From Clostridia bacterium (GTDB lineage Bacteria > Bacillota > Clostridia > Christensenellales > Aristaeellaceae): a DNA stretch of 64,000 nucleotides. The stretch is taken from contig JAFYFC010000053.1 in NCBI GenBank assembly GCA_017543905.1, positions 1 through 64,000 of the forward strand, in the 5' to 3' direction. Made by a program: the position numbers and the translations under genes. Below, one piece after another: positions 10,281 through 17,758 of the stretch (its first letter is position 1; each line of letters opens with the position of its first letter). The notes under the pieces were generated by a model. The model worked only from the letters and a program-made list of their open reading frames with translations. It was not told where the DNA came from and did not search any database.

Positions 10281-11597
10281 ATGAAAACACTGTATCTTGA
10301 TTGTTCGATGGGCGCGTCAGGAGACATGCTTACCGCCGCGCTGCTGGAGCTGATGCCCGATCCGGACGCATTTATCGACAGGCTGAATTCAATCGGCATA
10401 CCCGGAGTCGTTTATTCACGCGTGCCTTCCCGCAAATGCGGCATTACAGGCACGCACATAAACGTTTATGTAAACGGTGAAACCGAAGACGCCGGGCTTC
10501 ATCACCACCACGCAGAGCATGATACCGACGAGCACAGTGACGCACACGCCGCTCACGAGCACGAGCATCACCATCATTCCGAAGAACACGAGCATCATCA
10601 TCATTCCGATGAGCATGAGCATCACCATCATTCCGATGAGCATGAGCATCACCATTCGCATACGTCGCTCAAGGATATAGAGCACCTCGTGCGCGAGCAT
10701 CTTGATCTGCCCGAAAAAGTCAAGCGCGACGTGCTCTCTGTATATCAGCTTATAGCCGAAGCCGAAAGCCACGTGCACGGCACAGACATAACGCAGATAC
10801 ATTTTCACGAGGTCGGTACGATGGACGCCGTCGCCGACGTGACCGCAGTGTCGCTGCTTATTGATGCACTCAAGCCGGACGAGATAGTGGCGTCCCCCGT
10901 GCACGTCGGCGCGGGACAGTGCAGATGCGGCCACGGGATACTGCCCGTTCCGGCGCCCGCCACTGCGTACATTCTGCGGGATGTGCCGATATACGGCGGC
11001 AGCATTAAAAGTGAGCTGTGCACGCCTACAGGCGCTGCGCTGCTTAAGCATTTTGTCGACCGCTTCGGTGACATGCCCGTCATGAACGTGCATTCGGCAG
11101 GCTACGGTATGGGCAATAAAGACTTTGAAGCCGCCAACTGCGTGCGTTCGCTTTGGAGCGAAACCGGCGATAAGGGCGATACCGTATGCGAACTCGTTTG
11201 CAGTATGGACGATATTACCGGGGAGGCTCTCGGCTTTGCGTCGGAACGTTTGTTCGAAGCGGGCGCGCTTGAGGTATACACCGTGCCGATACAGATGAAA
11301 AAATCACGTCCCGGCGTGGAATTAAAGGTATTCTGCCGCGAGGCAGACCGCGACAGGATCGTCTCGCTAATTCTTATGCATACCACGACGCTGGGCATAC
11401 GCGAGAGCATATCCCGCCGTTATACGCTTACGAGGCATATTGAAACGCTTAATACGCCTTACGGCGAAATACGCCAAAAGGTTTCAACCGGCTACGGCGT
11501 AAAACGTACGAAGCTTGAATTTGAAGACCTTGCGCGCGCAGCGCGTGAAAGCGGCAAAAGCCTTGACGATATAAGGCATGAGCTTGAGACAGTTTAG
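10281..11597 (+). CDS. larC: Nickel pincer cofactor biosynthesis protein LarC with histidine-rich insert
   Basis: LarC inserts nickel into the dithiolated pyridinium mononucleotide that becomes the cofactor of lactate racemase and related LarA enzymes. The 438-residue protein begins with LDCSMGASGDMLTAALLEL, the LarC signature. It continues with THIHFHEVG-type wording (ITQIHFHEVGTMDAVADV), LPVPAPATA and TPTGAALLKHF. Between residues ~75 and 128 is an insert dominated by His/Glu/Asp, built from a nine-residue repeat, very likely a nickel store. In some species larC is split by programmed frameshifting; here it is one frame. larA, larB and larE are not in the window. Ribosome site GGAG is 7 bases upstream; msrA follows after 20 bases. 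Confidence 0.92.
   Translation: MKTLYLDCSMGASGDMLTAALLELMPDPDAFIDRLNSIGIPGVVYSRVPSRKCGITGTHINVYVNGETEDAGLHHHHAEHDTDEHSDAHAAHEHEHHHHSEEHEHHHHSDEHEHHHHSDEHEHHHSHTSLKDIEHLVREHLDLPEKVKRDVLSVYQLIAEAESHVHGTDITQIHFHEVGTMDAVADVTAVSLLIDALKPDEIVASPVHVGAGQCRCGHGILPVPAPATAYILRDVPIYGGSIKSELCTPTGAALLKHFVDRFGDMPVMNVHSAGYGMGNKDFEAANCVRSLWSETGDKGDTVCELVCSMDDITGEALGFASERLFEAGALEVYTVPIQMKKSRPGVELKVFCREADRDRIVSLILMHTTTLGIRESISRRYTLTRHIETLNTPYGEIRQKVSTGYGVKRTKLEFEDLARAARESGKSLDDIRHELETV
10563..10661 (+). repeat. 27-bp tandem repeat coding for the LarC histidine tract
   Basis: Three full copies (10563-10589, 10590-10616, 10617-10643) and a partial fourth (10644-10661) encode EHHHHSxEH units. Copies 2 and 3 differ at a single base, which suggests recent expansion by slippage or unequal exchange. 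Confidence 0.9.
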
Positions 11598-11617
11598 CCA
11601 ACAGGAGTATAGCTATC

Positions 11618-12163
11618 ATGGATTATGCGTATTTTGCAGGCGGATGTTTTTGGTGTATAGCGCCGCTTTTTGCTGATATTCCGGGCGTTAAAGGCATCGC
11701 GAGCGGATACAGCGGCGGAGACGAAGAAAATCCGACTTATTCCGATGTCAAGCGCCAGCTAACCGGACACCGCGAAACAGTGCGGCTCGAATACGACGAA
11801 CATGAAGTAAGCTTTGAAGAGCTTCTGAACGTATTTTTAAGCTGCATAAACCCCTTCGACGGCGGCGGGCAATTCATAGACCGCGGTCATTCTTACACCT
11901 GCGCGGTATACTATACGCGTCAGGCAGAAGCAGACTCCGCGCGCAGGGCGCTTTCAGAGCTTGAAAAGAATACCGGCAGAGCTGCATGCGTAAGCATCGA
12001 ACAGTTTAAGACCTTCTATACAGCCGAGGAATACCATCAGGATTACTGGAAAAAGCACCCGGAAGAGTTTATGCACGAGATTACTTCCTCTGGCCGCATG
12101 GACGCCGCGTGCCCGTATTCGGCACGCATAAAGCACATACTGAGTTCCGGAAAAGAAGCATAG
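11618..12163 (+). CDS. msrA: Peptide-methionine (S)-S-oxide reductase MsrA
   Basis: MsrA repairs the S-epimer of methionine sulfoxide in proteins. The catalytic motif is near the N terminus: FAGGCFWCIAPLF, with nucleophile Cys10 and an additional Cys13 where most MsrA have Gly. The family motifs GYSGG, PTYSDV and TGHRETVRL follow. Substrate-pocket residues are in NPFDGGGQFIDRGHSY, and HQDYW is near residue 147. A further Cys (ACPY, near 168) may act as resolving residue. Length (181) is normal. It is the last gene of the HAD-larC-msrA operon; no MsrB partner is seen. Confidence 0.93.
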   Translation: MDYAYFAGGCFWCIAPLFADIPGVKGIASGYSGGDEENPTYSDVKRQLTGHRETVRLEYDEHEVSFEELLNVFLSCINPFDGGGQFIDRGHSYTCAVYYTRQAEADSARRALSELEKNTGRAACVSIEQFKTFYTAEEYHQDYWKKHPEEFMHEITSSGRMDAACPYSARIKHILSSGKEA

Positions 12164-12209
12164 ATCCGCAAACCGATATTCTTTCGTTTTATCGACTGTT
12201 TTATATAGA

Positions 12210-12249
12210 CGGACGGCAGAATCCGCGCAGATACGGATTCTGCCGTCCG
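12210..12249. terminator. Bidirectional terminator
   Basis: A perfect 16-bp inverted repeat (12210-12225 with 12234-12249; arm CGGACGGCAGAATCCG) with an 8-base loop. It lies between the convergent msrA and DUF4097 genes; GGTTTGAT follows on plus and a T-rich tract on minus. Confidence 0.88.
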
Positions 12250-12280
12250 GTTTGATAAACGACATTCCGTTTTTATAGGC

Positions 12281-13591
12281 TTATCTTACGCTGATATCGC
12301 CGCTGACGCTGCGCGCCTTTACGGCGCAAGCGCCGCTGCAATCGGCAAACGGGTTGTTTACGTCTCCGCTCACAGACGAAAGCCTGAAGTCTGCAAGAGA
12401 TTCTGAGTTCATTATTATGTCGATGTCTCCGCTGATGGTATTTACGTCGGCTGCTTTAAGCTGTTTTGCGCTTCTTAAGTCAAGCGTCACGTCTCCGCTT
12501 GTCGAGGAAAGCGAGCACGTCTCTAAGGCAGCTTCTGTTTCGATATCGCCGCTGGTAGTATTGCATTCGAGCAGTCTTACATTTCCGTTTATACTGACGT
12601 CGCCGCTTGACGAAGAGCACCTTATTTCGGCGGCGTTTACGTTTAGCTCAGCGTCGCCGCTTCTGGACTCCGCACGGCAGGTCTCAAAATCGCCCTCTAT
12701 GCTTATGTCGCCGCTTGCGGTTTTGCTTTCAAGCGCGCCCGCACCGCCGTCAAAGCGTATGTCGCCGCTGGTAGAGCTGAGACGTACATTACCCGCAAGC
12801 GCGCGCAGGAATATGTCCCCGCTCCTGCTTTCCAATATGCATTCATGCGTCTTGCCAGGCATAGCTGCCGTTATATCGCCGCTCGCGGCAGAAAATACAA
12901 CCTTCGACACATGTACGTCCGCGCTTGTTATATTTCCGCTCGCCGTATTTGCGCTTACGTTCAGTATGCCGACGGGCACGTATATGCTCACCTTTACCGC
13001 TTCGCCGAAGCCGAATATAACGTTCGAACGCAATACACGTTTAAGAAACAGCTCTATTTTCTGCGCAGGCTGCAGCTGCTCCGAGCCTGTTTTAGCCGCG
13101 GTACTTTCATCAGTGTCAGCTGTGCGGATTTCGAGTTTGAGTGAATCGCCGGTTTTTGTGGCTCTGACATTTACGCTGTCGTTATCCGGTTCGATCCGCA
13201 GACGTATATTATCGTCAGGCGACGGCTCGAAGCTTATATCCTGTTCGCGGGCGTTTACGAGCAGCGTTTTTATCCCTTCAGAAGCATATTCGAAGCCGTC
13301 TGCTTTATTACAGCAAACAGTTTCATTCAGAGCATCTGAAACCGCAGCCGGAAGCTCGGCAGGCATATCGTTTTCGGCTTCGCCCCGTATCGCGGCGATA
13401 ACCTCGTCCATCCCCTTCAGGCTCTCTTCTATCTCTGCCGCAGCTTCTTCACGGCTTTTGCCCTGCGCGCACAGGTCGTTAAAATGCTCGAGGCAGTTAT
13501 TGCTGAGCTCCTCTCTCAGCTCACGGATTTTATCGCTCTCACCGGCATTCTCGAATACTTTGGAAATGATTTTTTCGATATATTCGTTCAT
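12281..13591 (-). CDS. HAAS/DUF1700-like N-terminus plus DUF4097 beta-helix repeat protein
   Basis: This 436-residue protein starts with a helical HAAS-type domain (residues 1-70: MNEYIEKIISKVFENAG, then ELREELSNNCLEHFNDL, then SREEAAAEIEESLKGMDEVI). That domain is common on PadR-linked membrane-stress proteins. From about residue 190 to the end it is a regular series of short strands, each closing with S-G-D/N-I/V/A. I count 12 such rungs, spaced roughly 18-24 residues, as in DUF4097 (polymer-forming, adhesin-like) proteins. No signal peptide or transmembrane helix is visible, which is unusual since many relatives are membrane-anchored. GGAGGAG lies 7 bases upstream of the ATG. It is third in the padR operon. 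Role unknown; the family is often induced by envelope stress. Confidence 0.8.
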   Translation of the reverse strand: MNEYIEKIISKVFENAGESDKIRELREELSNNCLEHFNDLCAQGKSREEAAAEIEESLKGMDEVIAAIRGEAENDMPAELPAAVSDALNETVCCNKADGFEYASEGIKTLLVNAREQDISFEPSPDDNIRLRIEPDNDSVNVRATKTGDSLKLEIRTADTDESTAAKTGSEQLQPAQKIELFLKRVLRSNVIFGFGEAVKVSIYVPVGILNVSANTASGNITSADVHVSKVVFSAASGDITAAMPGKTHECILESRSGDIFLRALAGNVRLSSTSGDIRFDGGAGALESKTASGDISIEGDFETCRAESRSGDAELNVNAAEIRCSSSSGDVSINGNVRLLECNTTSGDIETEAALETCSLSSTSGDVTLDLRSAKQLKAADVNTISGDIDIIMNSESLADFRLSSVSGDVNNPFADCSGACAVKARSVSGDISVR

Positions 13592-13788
13592 AAGCGTCTC
13601 TCCTCCACGAGCATATCGTATAAATTGTCCCCAGCTAATCTGCTGCCTGATTCCGGATTTGAACGCAAAACGCTCGGCAGCATCATGATCCGCACGCGTT
13701 CGCGCTCAGTAAGCCCTTCGGCACTGCACCGCAGCGCATTTGCGTTTGAATAGTACTCTCGGCGTTTAAACATCAGTTTCATAAACAT
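13588..13788 (-). CDS. Small protein between padR and the DUF4097 gene (hypothetical)
   Basis: A short frame of 66 residues fills the 174-base gap between its neighbours and overlaps both: its start lies within the last codons of padR and its stop touches the ATG of the next gene. GGAG ends 9 bases before the ATG at 13788; an in-frame ATG at 13797 directly abuts it. The product is basic and hydrophilic, with no recognised domain. The tight overlaps and ribosome site argue for a translated gene; the lack of any family argues against. Alternatively it is only a spacer. Confidence 0.4.
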   Translation of the reverse strand: MFMKLMFKRREYYSNANALRCSAEGLTERERVRIMMLPSVLRSNPESGSRLAGDNLYDMLVEERRL

Positions 13789-14119
13789 CAGTTTCATCTC
13801 CTATCAGCTTATTGAGAATTTCGCGTGTCTCGCGCCATTTTTCCGCGTCTTTTTCAAGACGTAACTTTCCCTCCGGCGTAAGCGTATAATACCGCCTGCG
13901 CGCTCCGGTGTTTTCGTCCCCCCAATACGAGCGGATAAATCCGTCGTGTTCGAGGCGTCTGAACGCCGTATACAGCGTCGCCTCCTTAAGCTCGATTTCT
14001 CCCCCGCTTTGTTCGCCTATCCGTTTGTTTATCATATATCCGTAGCTGTCGCCGCATGCCAATTGCCGCAGCAGTATGGTATCTGTATAGCCTCGCAGCA
14101 AATCCGCTTCAATAGCCAT
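13766..14119 (-). CDS. PadR family transcriptional regulator
   Basis: A 117-residue winged-helix repressor of the short PadR type. Recognition elements include LLRGYTDTILLRQLACGDSYGY, followed by LKEATLYTAFRRLEHDGFI (recognition helix region). The wing has GARRRYYTLTPEGKLRL, and a C-terminal helix serves dimerisation. Such proteins repress their own operon and respond to small molecules or envelope stress. It heads the operon with the small protein and the DUF4097 protein, and a consensus promoter with TATATA palindromes lies directly upstream, consistent with autorepression. Confidence 0.92.
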   Translation of the reverse strand: MAIEADLLRGYTDTILLRQLACGDSYGYMINKRIGEQSGGEIELKEATLYTAFRRLEHDGFIRSYWGDENTGARRRYYTLTPEGKLRLEKDAEKWRETREILNKLIGDETDVYETDV

Positions 14120-14140
14120 CCCCTCACCTCCTCGATTTAT

Positions 14141-14180
14141 ATTATATGTATATATACCTCGCCTGTCAATGTATATATGC
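14141..14180 (-). promoter_or_regulatory. padR operon promoter with paired GTATATAY motifs
   Basis: Minus strand: TTGACA (14164-14169), 17-base spacer, TATAAT (14141-14146), a fully consensus promoter. The perfect palindrome GTATATATAC occupies 14148-14157 inside the spacer, and a second near copy GTATATATGC lies at 14171-14180, 23 bases away (about two turns). This spacing suits a PadR dimer pair, but the binding assignment is inferred. Confidence 0.7.
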
Positions 14181-14274
14181 CGCCTATATATGTTAAATTT
14201 ATCATTTGCTTTGTGCTACGCTGTACTTGAATGCGTTCGCCCGTTGTGCGTCGAAAGCCGAAAAGCGATTACTT

Positions 14275-14317
14275 TATAAAAATTCGGAGTGCGTATTGCA
14301 TTTATACGGCACTCCGA
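14275..14317 (-). terminator. Terminator of the darA-holB-ricT operon
   Basis: TCGGAGTGC (14284-14292) pairs with GCACTCCGA (14309-14317); the stem continues inward past one bulge (GTAT/ATAC). On the minus strand it is followed by ATTTTTAT. Confidence 0.75.
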
Positions 14318-14375
14318 CACAAATATGTTTTATCTGATTATGACTGCGCTTTATCGTATGTCCGGCTGTTTATTC

Positions 14376-15368
14376 TCAGATGTCAGTCTGTTCTTCCGCT
14401 TCCTCCGGATTCGTGGCGTTTACGCGCATATACTCGTCTGTATTCATGGTTTTCTGCTTTTTTACACGCGGATAGCGGGGCTTCGTTTCCTCAGGTTCAG
14501 GCGCGGTCGCTTCAGGCGCCGGCTTTTTTTCGGGCACGTACGCTTCTCCCTTTTCACCCTGCGCAAGCCGGCGCACGTCTTCAAGCGCATATTCGCGCAC
14601 TTCAAAATCCTCGCCGACCCTCATGCGTACCTTGACCTTTTCCCGTATGACCGCAATTTCGGTAACCACTCCGATACCGTCCGGAGTCATTATCTCCTTG
14701 CCGATCTTGGGCAGCTTTTTAAGTATCTCTTCGTAATTGTCCTGTTCGTACTTAAGACAGCACATGAGCCTGCCGCACTGACCAGATATTTTCGTCGGGT
14801 TCAAAGACAGGTTCTGCTCTTTCGCCATCTTTATGGACACGGGTGCGAAGTCGTTTAAAAACGCTCCGCAGCAGATTTTGCGTCCGCAAATACCCAATCC
14901 GCCCAAAAACCGCGCTTCGTCGCGCACGCCGATCTGCCTGAGCTCTATACGTGTATGGAATACTCCTGCCAAATCCTTTACCAGCTCGCGGAAATCGACG
15001 CGCCCCTCGGACGTGAAATAAAATACCATTTTGGAACCGTCAAACGTGCATTCCACGTTTACGAGCTTCATATCGAGCTTATGCTCGTTTATTTTCTGTA
15101 CGCACAGCGGGAAAGCCGCCTTTTCCTTTTCGCGGTTTCGCTCGTCGGTTTTGATATCCTCGGGCGTCGCCTTGCGTATCACGGGCTTCAGCTCGCCCAC
15201 CACGCTTTCGTCGCTTATCTCGCGTGCGTCGGTAACGGTTTCTCCGATCTCAAGCCCGCGCACGGTTTCTACGATCACCAGCTCCCCCGGCCGCGGCCAG
15301 ACCTTTGCGGGTGAAAAATAATACACCTTTCCCGTATTTTTAAATCTAACGCATACTACGGTCGCCAT
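14376..15368 (-). CDS. ricT: Regulatory iron-sulfur complex subunit RicT (YaaT/PSP1)
   Basis: This PSP1-domain protein is part of the RicAFT complex, which in Bacillus subtilis carries [4Fe-4S] clusters and stimulates RNase Y mRNA processing and developmental phosphorelay. The 330-residue sequence holds the two cysteine motifs CGRKICC and CGRLMCC (about residues 170-215). They sit in the conserved block RFLGGLGICGRKICCGAFL, NPTKISGQCGRLMCCLKYE. The last 60 residues are a low-complexity Pro/Glu/Lys tail. The position, 13 bases after holB and with darA upstream, matches the conserved Bacillota order. RicA and RicF are not in the window. Confidence 0.92.
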   Translation of the reverse strand: MATVVCVRFKNTGKVYYFSPAKVWPRPGELVIVETVRGLEIGETVTDAREISDESVVGELKPVIRKATPEDIKTDERNREKEKAAFPLCVQKINEHKLDMKLVNVECTFDGSKMVFYFTSEGRVDFRELVKDLAGVFHTRIELRQIGVRDEARFLGGLGICGRKICCGAFLNDFAPVSIKMAKEQNLSLNPTKISGQCGRLMCCLKYEQDNYEEILKKLPKIGKEIMTPDGIGVVTEIAVIREKVKVRMRVGEDFEVREYALEDVRRLAQGEKGEAYVPEKKPAPEATAPEPEETKPRYPRVKKQKTMNTDEYMRVNATNPEEAEEQTDI

Positions 15369-15381
15369 CGATTTCCTCCGT

Positions 15382-16323
15382 TCAGTGTTTCACTATATCA
15401 AATAAAAGCATATCCGCCGCATATCTGAACATTACGTTGCTCTCCAAACGCTTTCTGCATTCTGTCAGCGCCTGCATAAGCTCCGCGCCGTCTATTCTGC
15501 AGCTTTTGAGAGCTGCGGCAAGTCTCGTTTTGATTGCTCCGCGCATAAGCTCGGACGCAGATATTTCCAGTATATCCAGGCAAAGCTGCTTTCGGCCTTC
15601 CATATCGGCAAGCTGCGGCCCTGCCAGCGATATGCTGCCCGTCCTTGCGAGCAGCTCAAACGCCTCCGCAAGTTTGGTATACAGCGTAAAAAACTCTTTA
15701 TCACCGCAGAATTCCAGCGCTTTTCCCATGCTGCCGCCGGAATACGACGCAGCGATCTCAGCTTCTTCGCCGTAATAACCCGCCTTTTCGAGGCCTAGCT
15801 TTATTTCGTCGACGGAAATCGGCGCAAATCTGTACAGCACGCAGCGCGAGCGTATCGTTTGCAAAAGCGCCCTGTCTTTTTCGGTTATCAGAAAGAATAC
15901 CGCGTATTCCGGCGGCTCCTCGAGCGTTTTAAGCAGAGCGTTCTGCGCTTCTTCCGTCATGCTGTCAGCCGGCTTTATTATCACGCATTTATAGCCGCTC
16001 AGCGGATGCAGCGCCGTTTCGCGCAGAAGCGCGCGCACCTGTTCTATTTTTATATACTTTGCGGGCTTTTTGTTTTCGTTTTCAGGCTCAAGCCTTATAA
16101 GCTCCGGCGCTTTTCCATCCAAAAACCGTCTGCAGCTCGCGCATACGCCGCAGGGCTTGACGCCCGTGCCTGTGCAATTCAGCGCGCGTGCTACGTACTC
16201 AGCCGCCTCGGTCCTGCCGGTTCCGGCCAGGCCCGAGAAAATCATCGCATGCACAATGCGCCCGGTGTTTACCGGACGCATAAGCTGTTCAAGCAGAAAC
16301 GGCCGCGCCTTTATCTCTGGCAT
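15382..16323 (-). CDS. holB: DNA polymerase III delta' subunit
   Basis: Delta' is a clamp-loader subunit of the replicase. The 313-residue AAA+ protein has a modified Walker A (GLAGTGRTEAAEYVARAL, Arg where ATPases have Lys), which fits the ATP-inactive delta'. It also has the zinc knuckle CGVCASC, the sensor-type block MTEEAQNALLKTLEEPP, and TIRSRCVLYRF. The start ATG at 16323 overlaps the darA stop (TGATG), so the two are translationally coupled. Middle gene of darA-holB-ricT. Confidence 0.9.
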   Translation of the reverse strand: MPEIKARPFLLEQLMRPVNTGRIVHAMIFSGLAGTGRTEAAEYVARALNCTGTGVKPCGVCASCRRFLDGKAPELIRLEPENENKKPAKYIKIEQVRALLRETALHPLSGYKCVIIKPADSMTEEAQNALLKTLEEPPEYAVFFLITEKDRALLQTIRSRCVLYRFAPISVDEIKLGLEKAGYYGEEAEIAASYSGGSMGKALEFCGDKEFFTLYTKLAEAFELLARTGSISLAGPQLADMEGRKQLCLDILEISASELMRGAIKTRLAAALKSCRIDGAELMQALTECRKRLESNVMFRYAADMLLFDIVKH

Positions 16324-16652
16324 CAAAGCTTTTTGAGCTGCTCCACGTTCAATACGAAAACCGTCGCCCCTCCTACCACGACTTCAATGGGATAGGGCGT
16401 GTAATTGGTTATTCCCGCGGGCATCTGCGAAGGCGCAGAGGTCATTTGCTTGCGGCTGTGACACACCTTTTCGATAACGCTCATCGCGCCGTCCAGCTTG
16501 CAGTCGTCAACGCCGATCAGCAAGGTCGTGTTGCCTGCACGCAGAAAGCCGCCGGTCGTGGCAAGCTTGGTGACGCCATAGCCTTCACTCATCAGGGATG
16601 TTACGAGCTTGGCGGCGTCCTCGTCCTGAATTATTGCTATAAGCAGCTTCAT
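16323..16652 (-). CDS. darA: Cyclic-di-AMP receptor protein DarA/PstA
   Basis: A 109-residue PII-like trimeric protein (DUF970) that binds cyclic-di-AMP. The sequence has MKLLIAIIQDEDAAKLV, then VTKLATTGGFLRAGNTTLLIGVDD, which is the hallmark ligand-binding block, and ends in EVVVGGATVFVLNVEQL. The start is at 16652, with AAGGAG 9 bases upstream; an in-frame ATG at 16715 would include promoter sequence. First gene of the operon with holB and ricT. Confidence 0.94.
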   Translation of the reverse strand: MKLLIAIIQDEDAAKLVTSLMSEGYGVTKLATTGGFLRAGNTTLLIGVDDCKLDGAMSVIEKVCHSRKQMTSAPSQMPAGITNYTPYPIEVVVGGATVFVLNVEQLKKL

Positions 16653-16682
16653 TTTATCAGCTCCTTTTTTTCTTATAGCAGT

Positions 16683-16711
16683 ATTATACCAGAAATCGTG
16701 AATAAATGCAA
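16683..16711 (-). promoter_or_regulatory. Sigma-A promoter of darA-holB-ricT
   Basis: Minus strand: TTGCAT (16706-16711), 17-base spacer, TATAAT (16683-16688). Confidence 0.7.
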
Positions 16712-16751
16712 GCACTGTCGTTTGTCTGTGTTTACAGACATGCAGAAGCTG

Positions 16752-17732
16752 CTATACGTCCGCGATATCCCATTTATTGCGGTAGCGAAGCTCCAATTGT
16801 CCATCCGGAGTAAACTCGATGGGCAGCCAGATATAGCTGCACTTAAGGAAGCTTTGCGTGTTGTGCCGCTCCGCCATGTGTATACAGGTATCGCTGCCCT
16901 CGGGCTTAAATATATATGTGGTCTGCGAGCGGAAGGTGTTGTGCGCGTCGTCGCCTATGCAGGGATCGCCCATATCCTCCCACGGCCCGAACAGGCATTC
17001 GCTTCTGAAATACTTTGCACGGTTAAACTCCCATCCCGTAAGCCCGGACGTGACCATGTAATAGTACTTGCCGTTTTTGACCACCGCGGCGGCTTCACGT
17101 AAATACTGAGCGTCCAGCCGTTTCCAGTCGTCTGTAAACGAAAGATAATCCTCGCTCAGCCGTACTATATGCAGACAGCGGTCTTCGCCTACCATGCGGT
17201 CGTATATGAAATACGCGCTGCCGTCTTCGTCCTGATATACAGTACTGTCGCGTACCAGTCCTTTATCGTCTATGGGTCTTGAGGTGCCCAGCCATTCGTA
17301 GTGGCCGTTTACGGTATCGCATACTGCGACGCCCGCTTCCGCCGTACCCGGGGTCGTGCCGTGGTCGCCGGGCGCGCATACGTAATGGCACCAAAGCACG
17401 TACTTTCCCGTGCGTTCGTTATACAGGATTTTGGGTCTTTCAAAGCGCATGGGGCCGCAGAGCGGGTCTCCCGGAGCATTGCGGCAGGCAAGGACTATCC
17501 CTTCGTATTTCCATGTGACCAGATCAGTTGATGCGTACATGGCGACGCCCGTAAGCGTAGTCTGCCCGCCTGCGCCTTTGCTTGCGACCGGCAGGTCGCG
17601 CAGCTGCAGTCCATACCAGTGATATACGCCGTTCACACAGATGATGCCGCCGTCGGAAGCGTTTATTATATTTCCGTCGGTATCGTGCCACTGTATAAAC
17701 TCGTCGATATTTCCGTTTATTATAGTTTTCAC
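16752..17732 (-). CDS. Glycoside hydrolase family 43 (exo-beta-1,3-galactanase-like)
   Basis: A 326-residue five-bladed beta-propeller glycosidase without signal peptide, so intracellular. The N terminus IQWHDTDGNIINASDGGII resembles the GH43 subgroup containing exo-beta-1,3-galactanases (subfamily 24). Further matches are NGVYHWYGLQLRD, MRFERPKILYNERTGKYVLWCH, RDSTVYQDEDGSAYFIYD, YMVTSGLTGWEFNRAKYF and FRSQTTYIF. Typical GH43 catalytic acids should lie in these blades, but that subgroup uses a reduced set, so I do not assign residues. Substrate is inferred as a galactose-containing oligosaccharide. Last of three reverse genes with two Gfo/Idh/MocA oxidoreductases. Confidence 0.75.
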   Translation of the reverse strand: MKTIINGNIDEFIQWHDTDGNIINASDGGIICVNGVYHWYGLQLRDLPVASKGAGGQTTLTGVAMYASTDLVTWKYEGIVLACRNAPGDPLCGPMRFERPKILYNERTGKYVLWCHYVCAPGDHGTTPGTAEAGVAVCDTVNGHYEWLGTSRPIDDKGLVRDSTVYQDEDGSAYFIYDRMVGEDRCLHIVRLSEDYLSFTDDWKRLDAQYLREAAAVVKNGKYYYMVTSGLTGWEFNRAKYFRSECLFGPWEDMGDPCIGDDAHNTFRSQTTYIFKPEGSDTCIHMAERHNTQSFLKCSYIWLPIEFTPDGQLELRYRNKWDIADV

Positions 17733-17758
17733 TTGCTTCTCCGTTCCGTATGGTATAC

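Noticed and set aside
10557..10661. Possible CRISPR or regulatory repeat array
   Set aside because: The 27-bp units are in frame within larC, are contiguous without spacers, and encode a histidine tract.
10416..11093. 225-codon antisense frame rich in Met/Val/Leu
   Set aside because: Shadow of the His-rich repeat of larC.
12354..13688. 444-codon open frame on the plus strand, longer than the minus-strand gene it faces
   Set aside because: It is the antisense of the repetitive DUF4097 gene. The minus strand has the HAAS domain, regular SGD rungs, a GGAGGAG site and operon structure; the plus frame has none and is only Ser-rich from the repeats.
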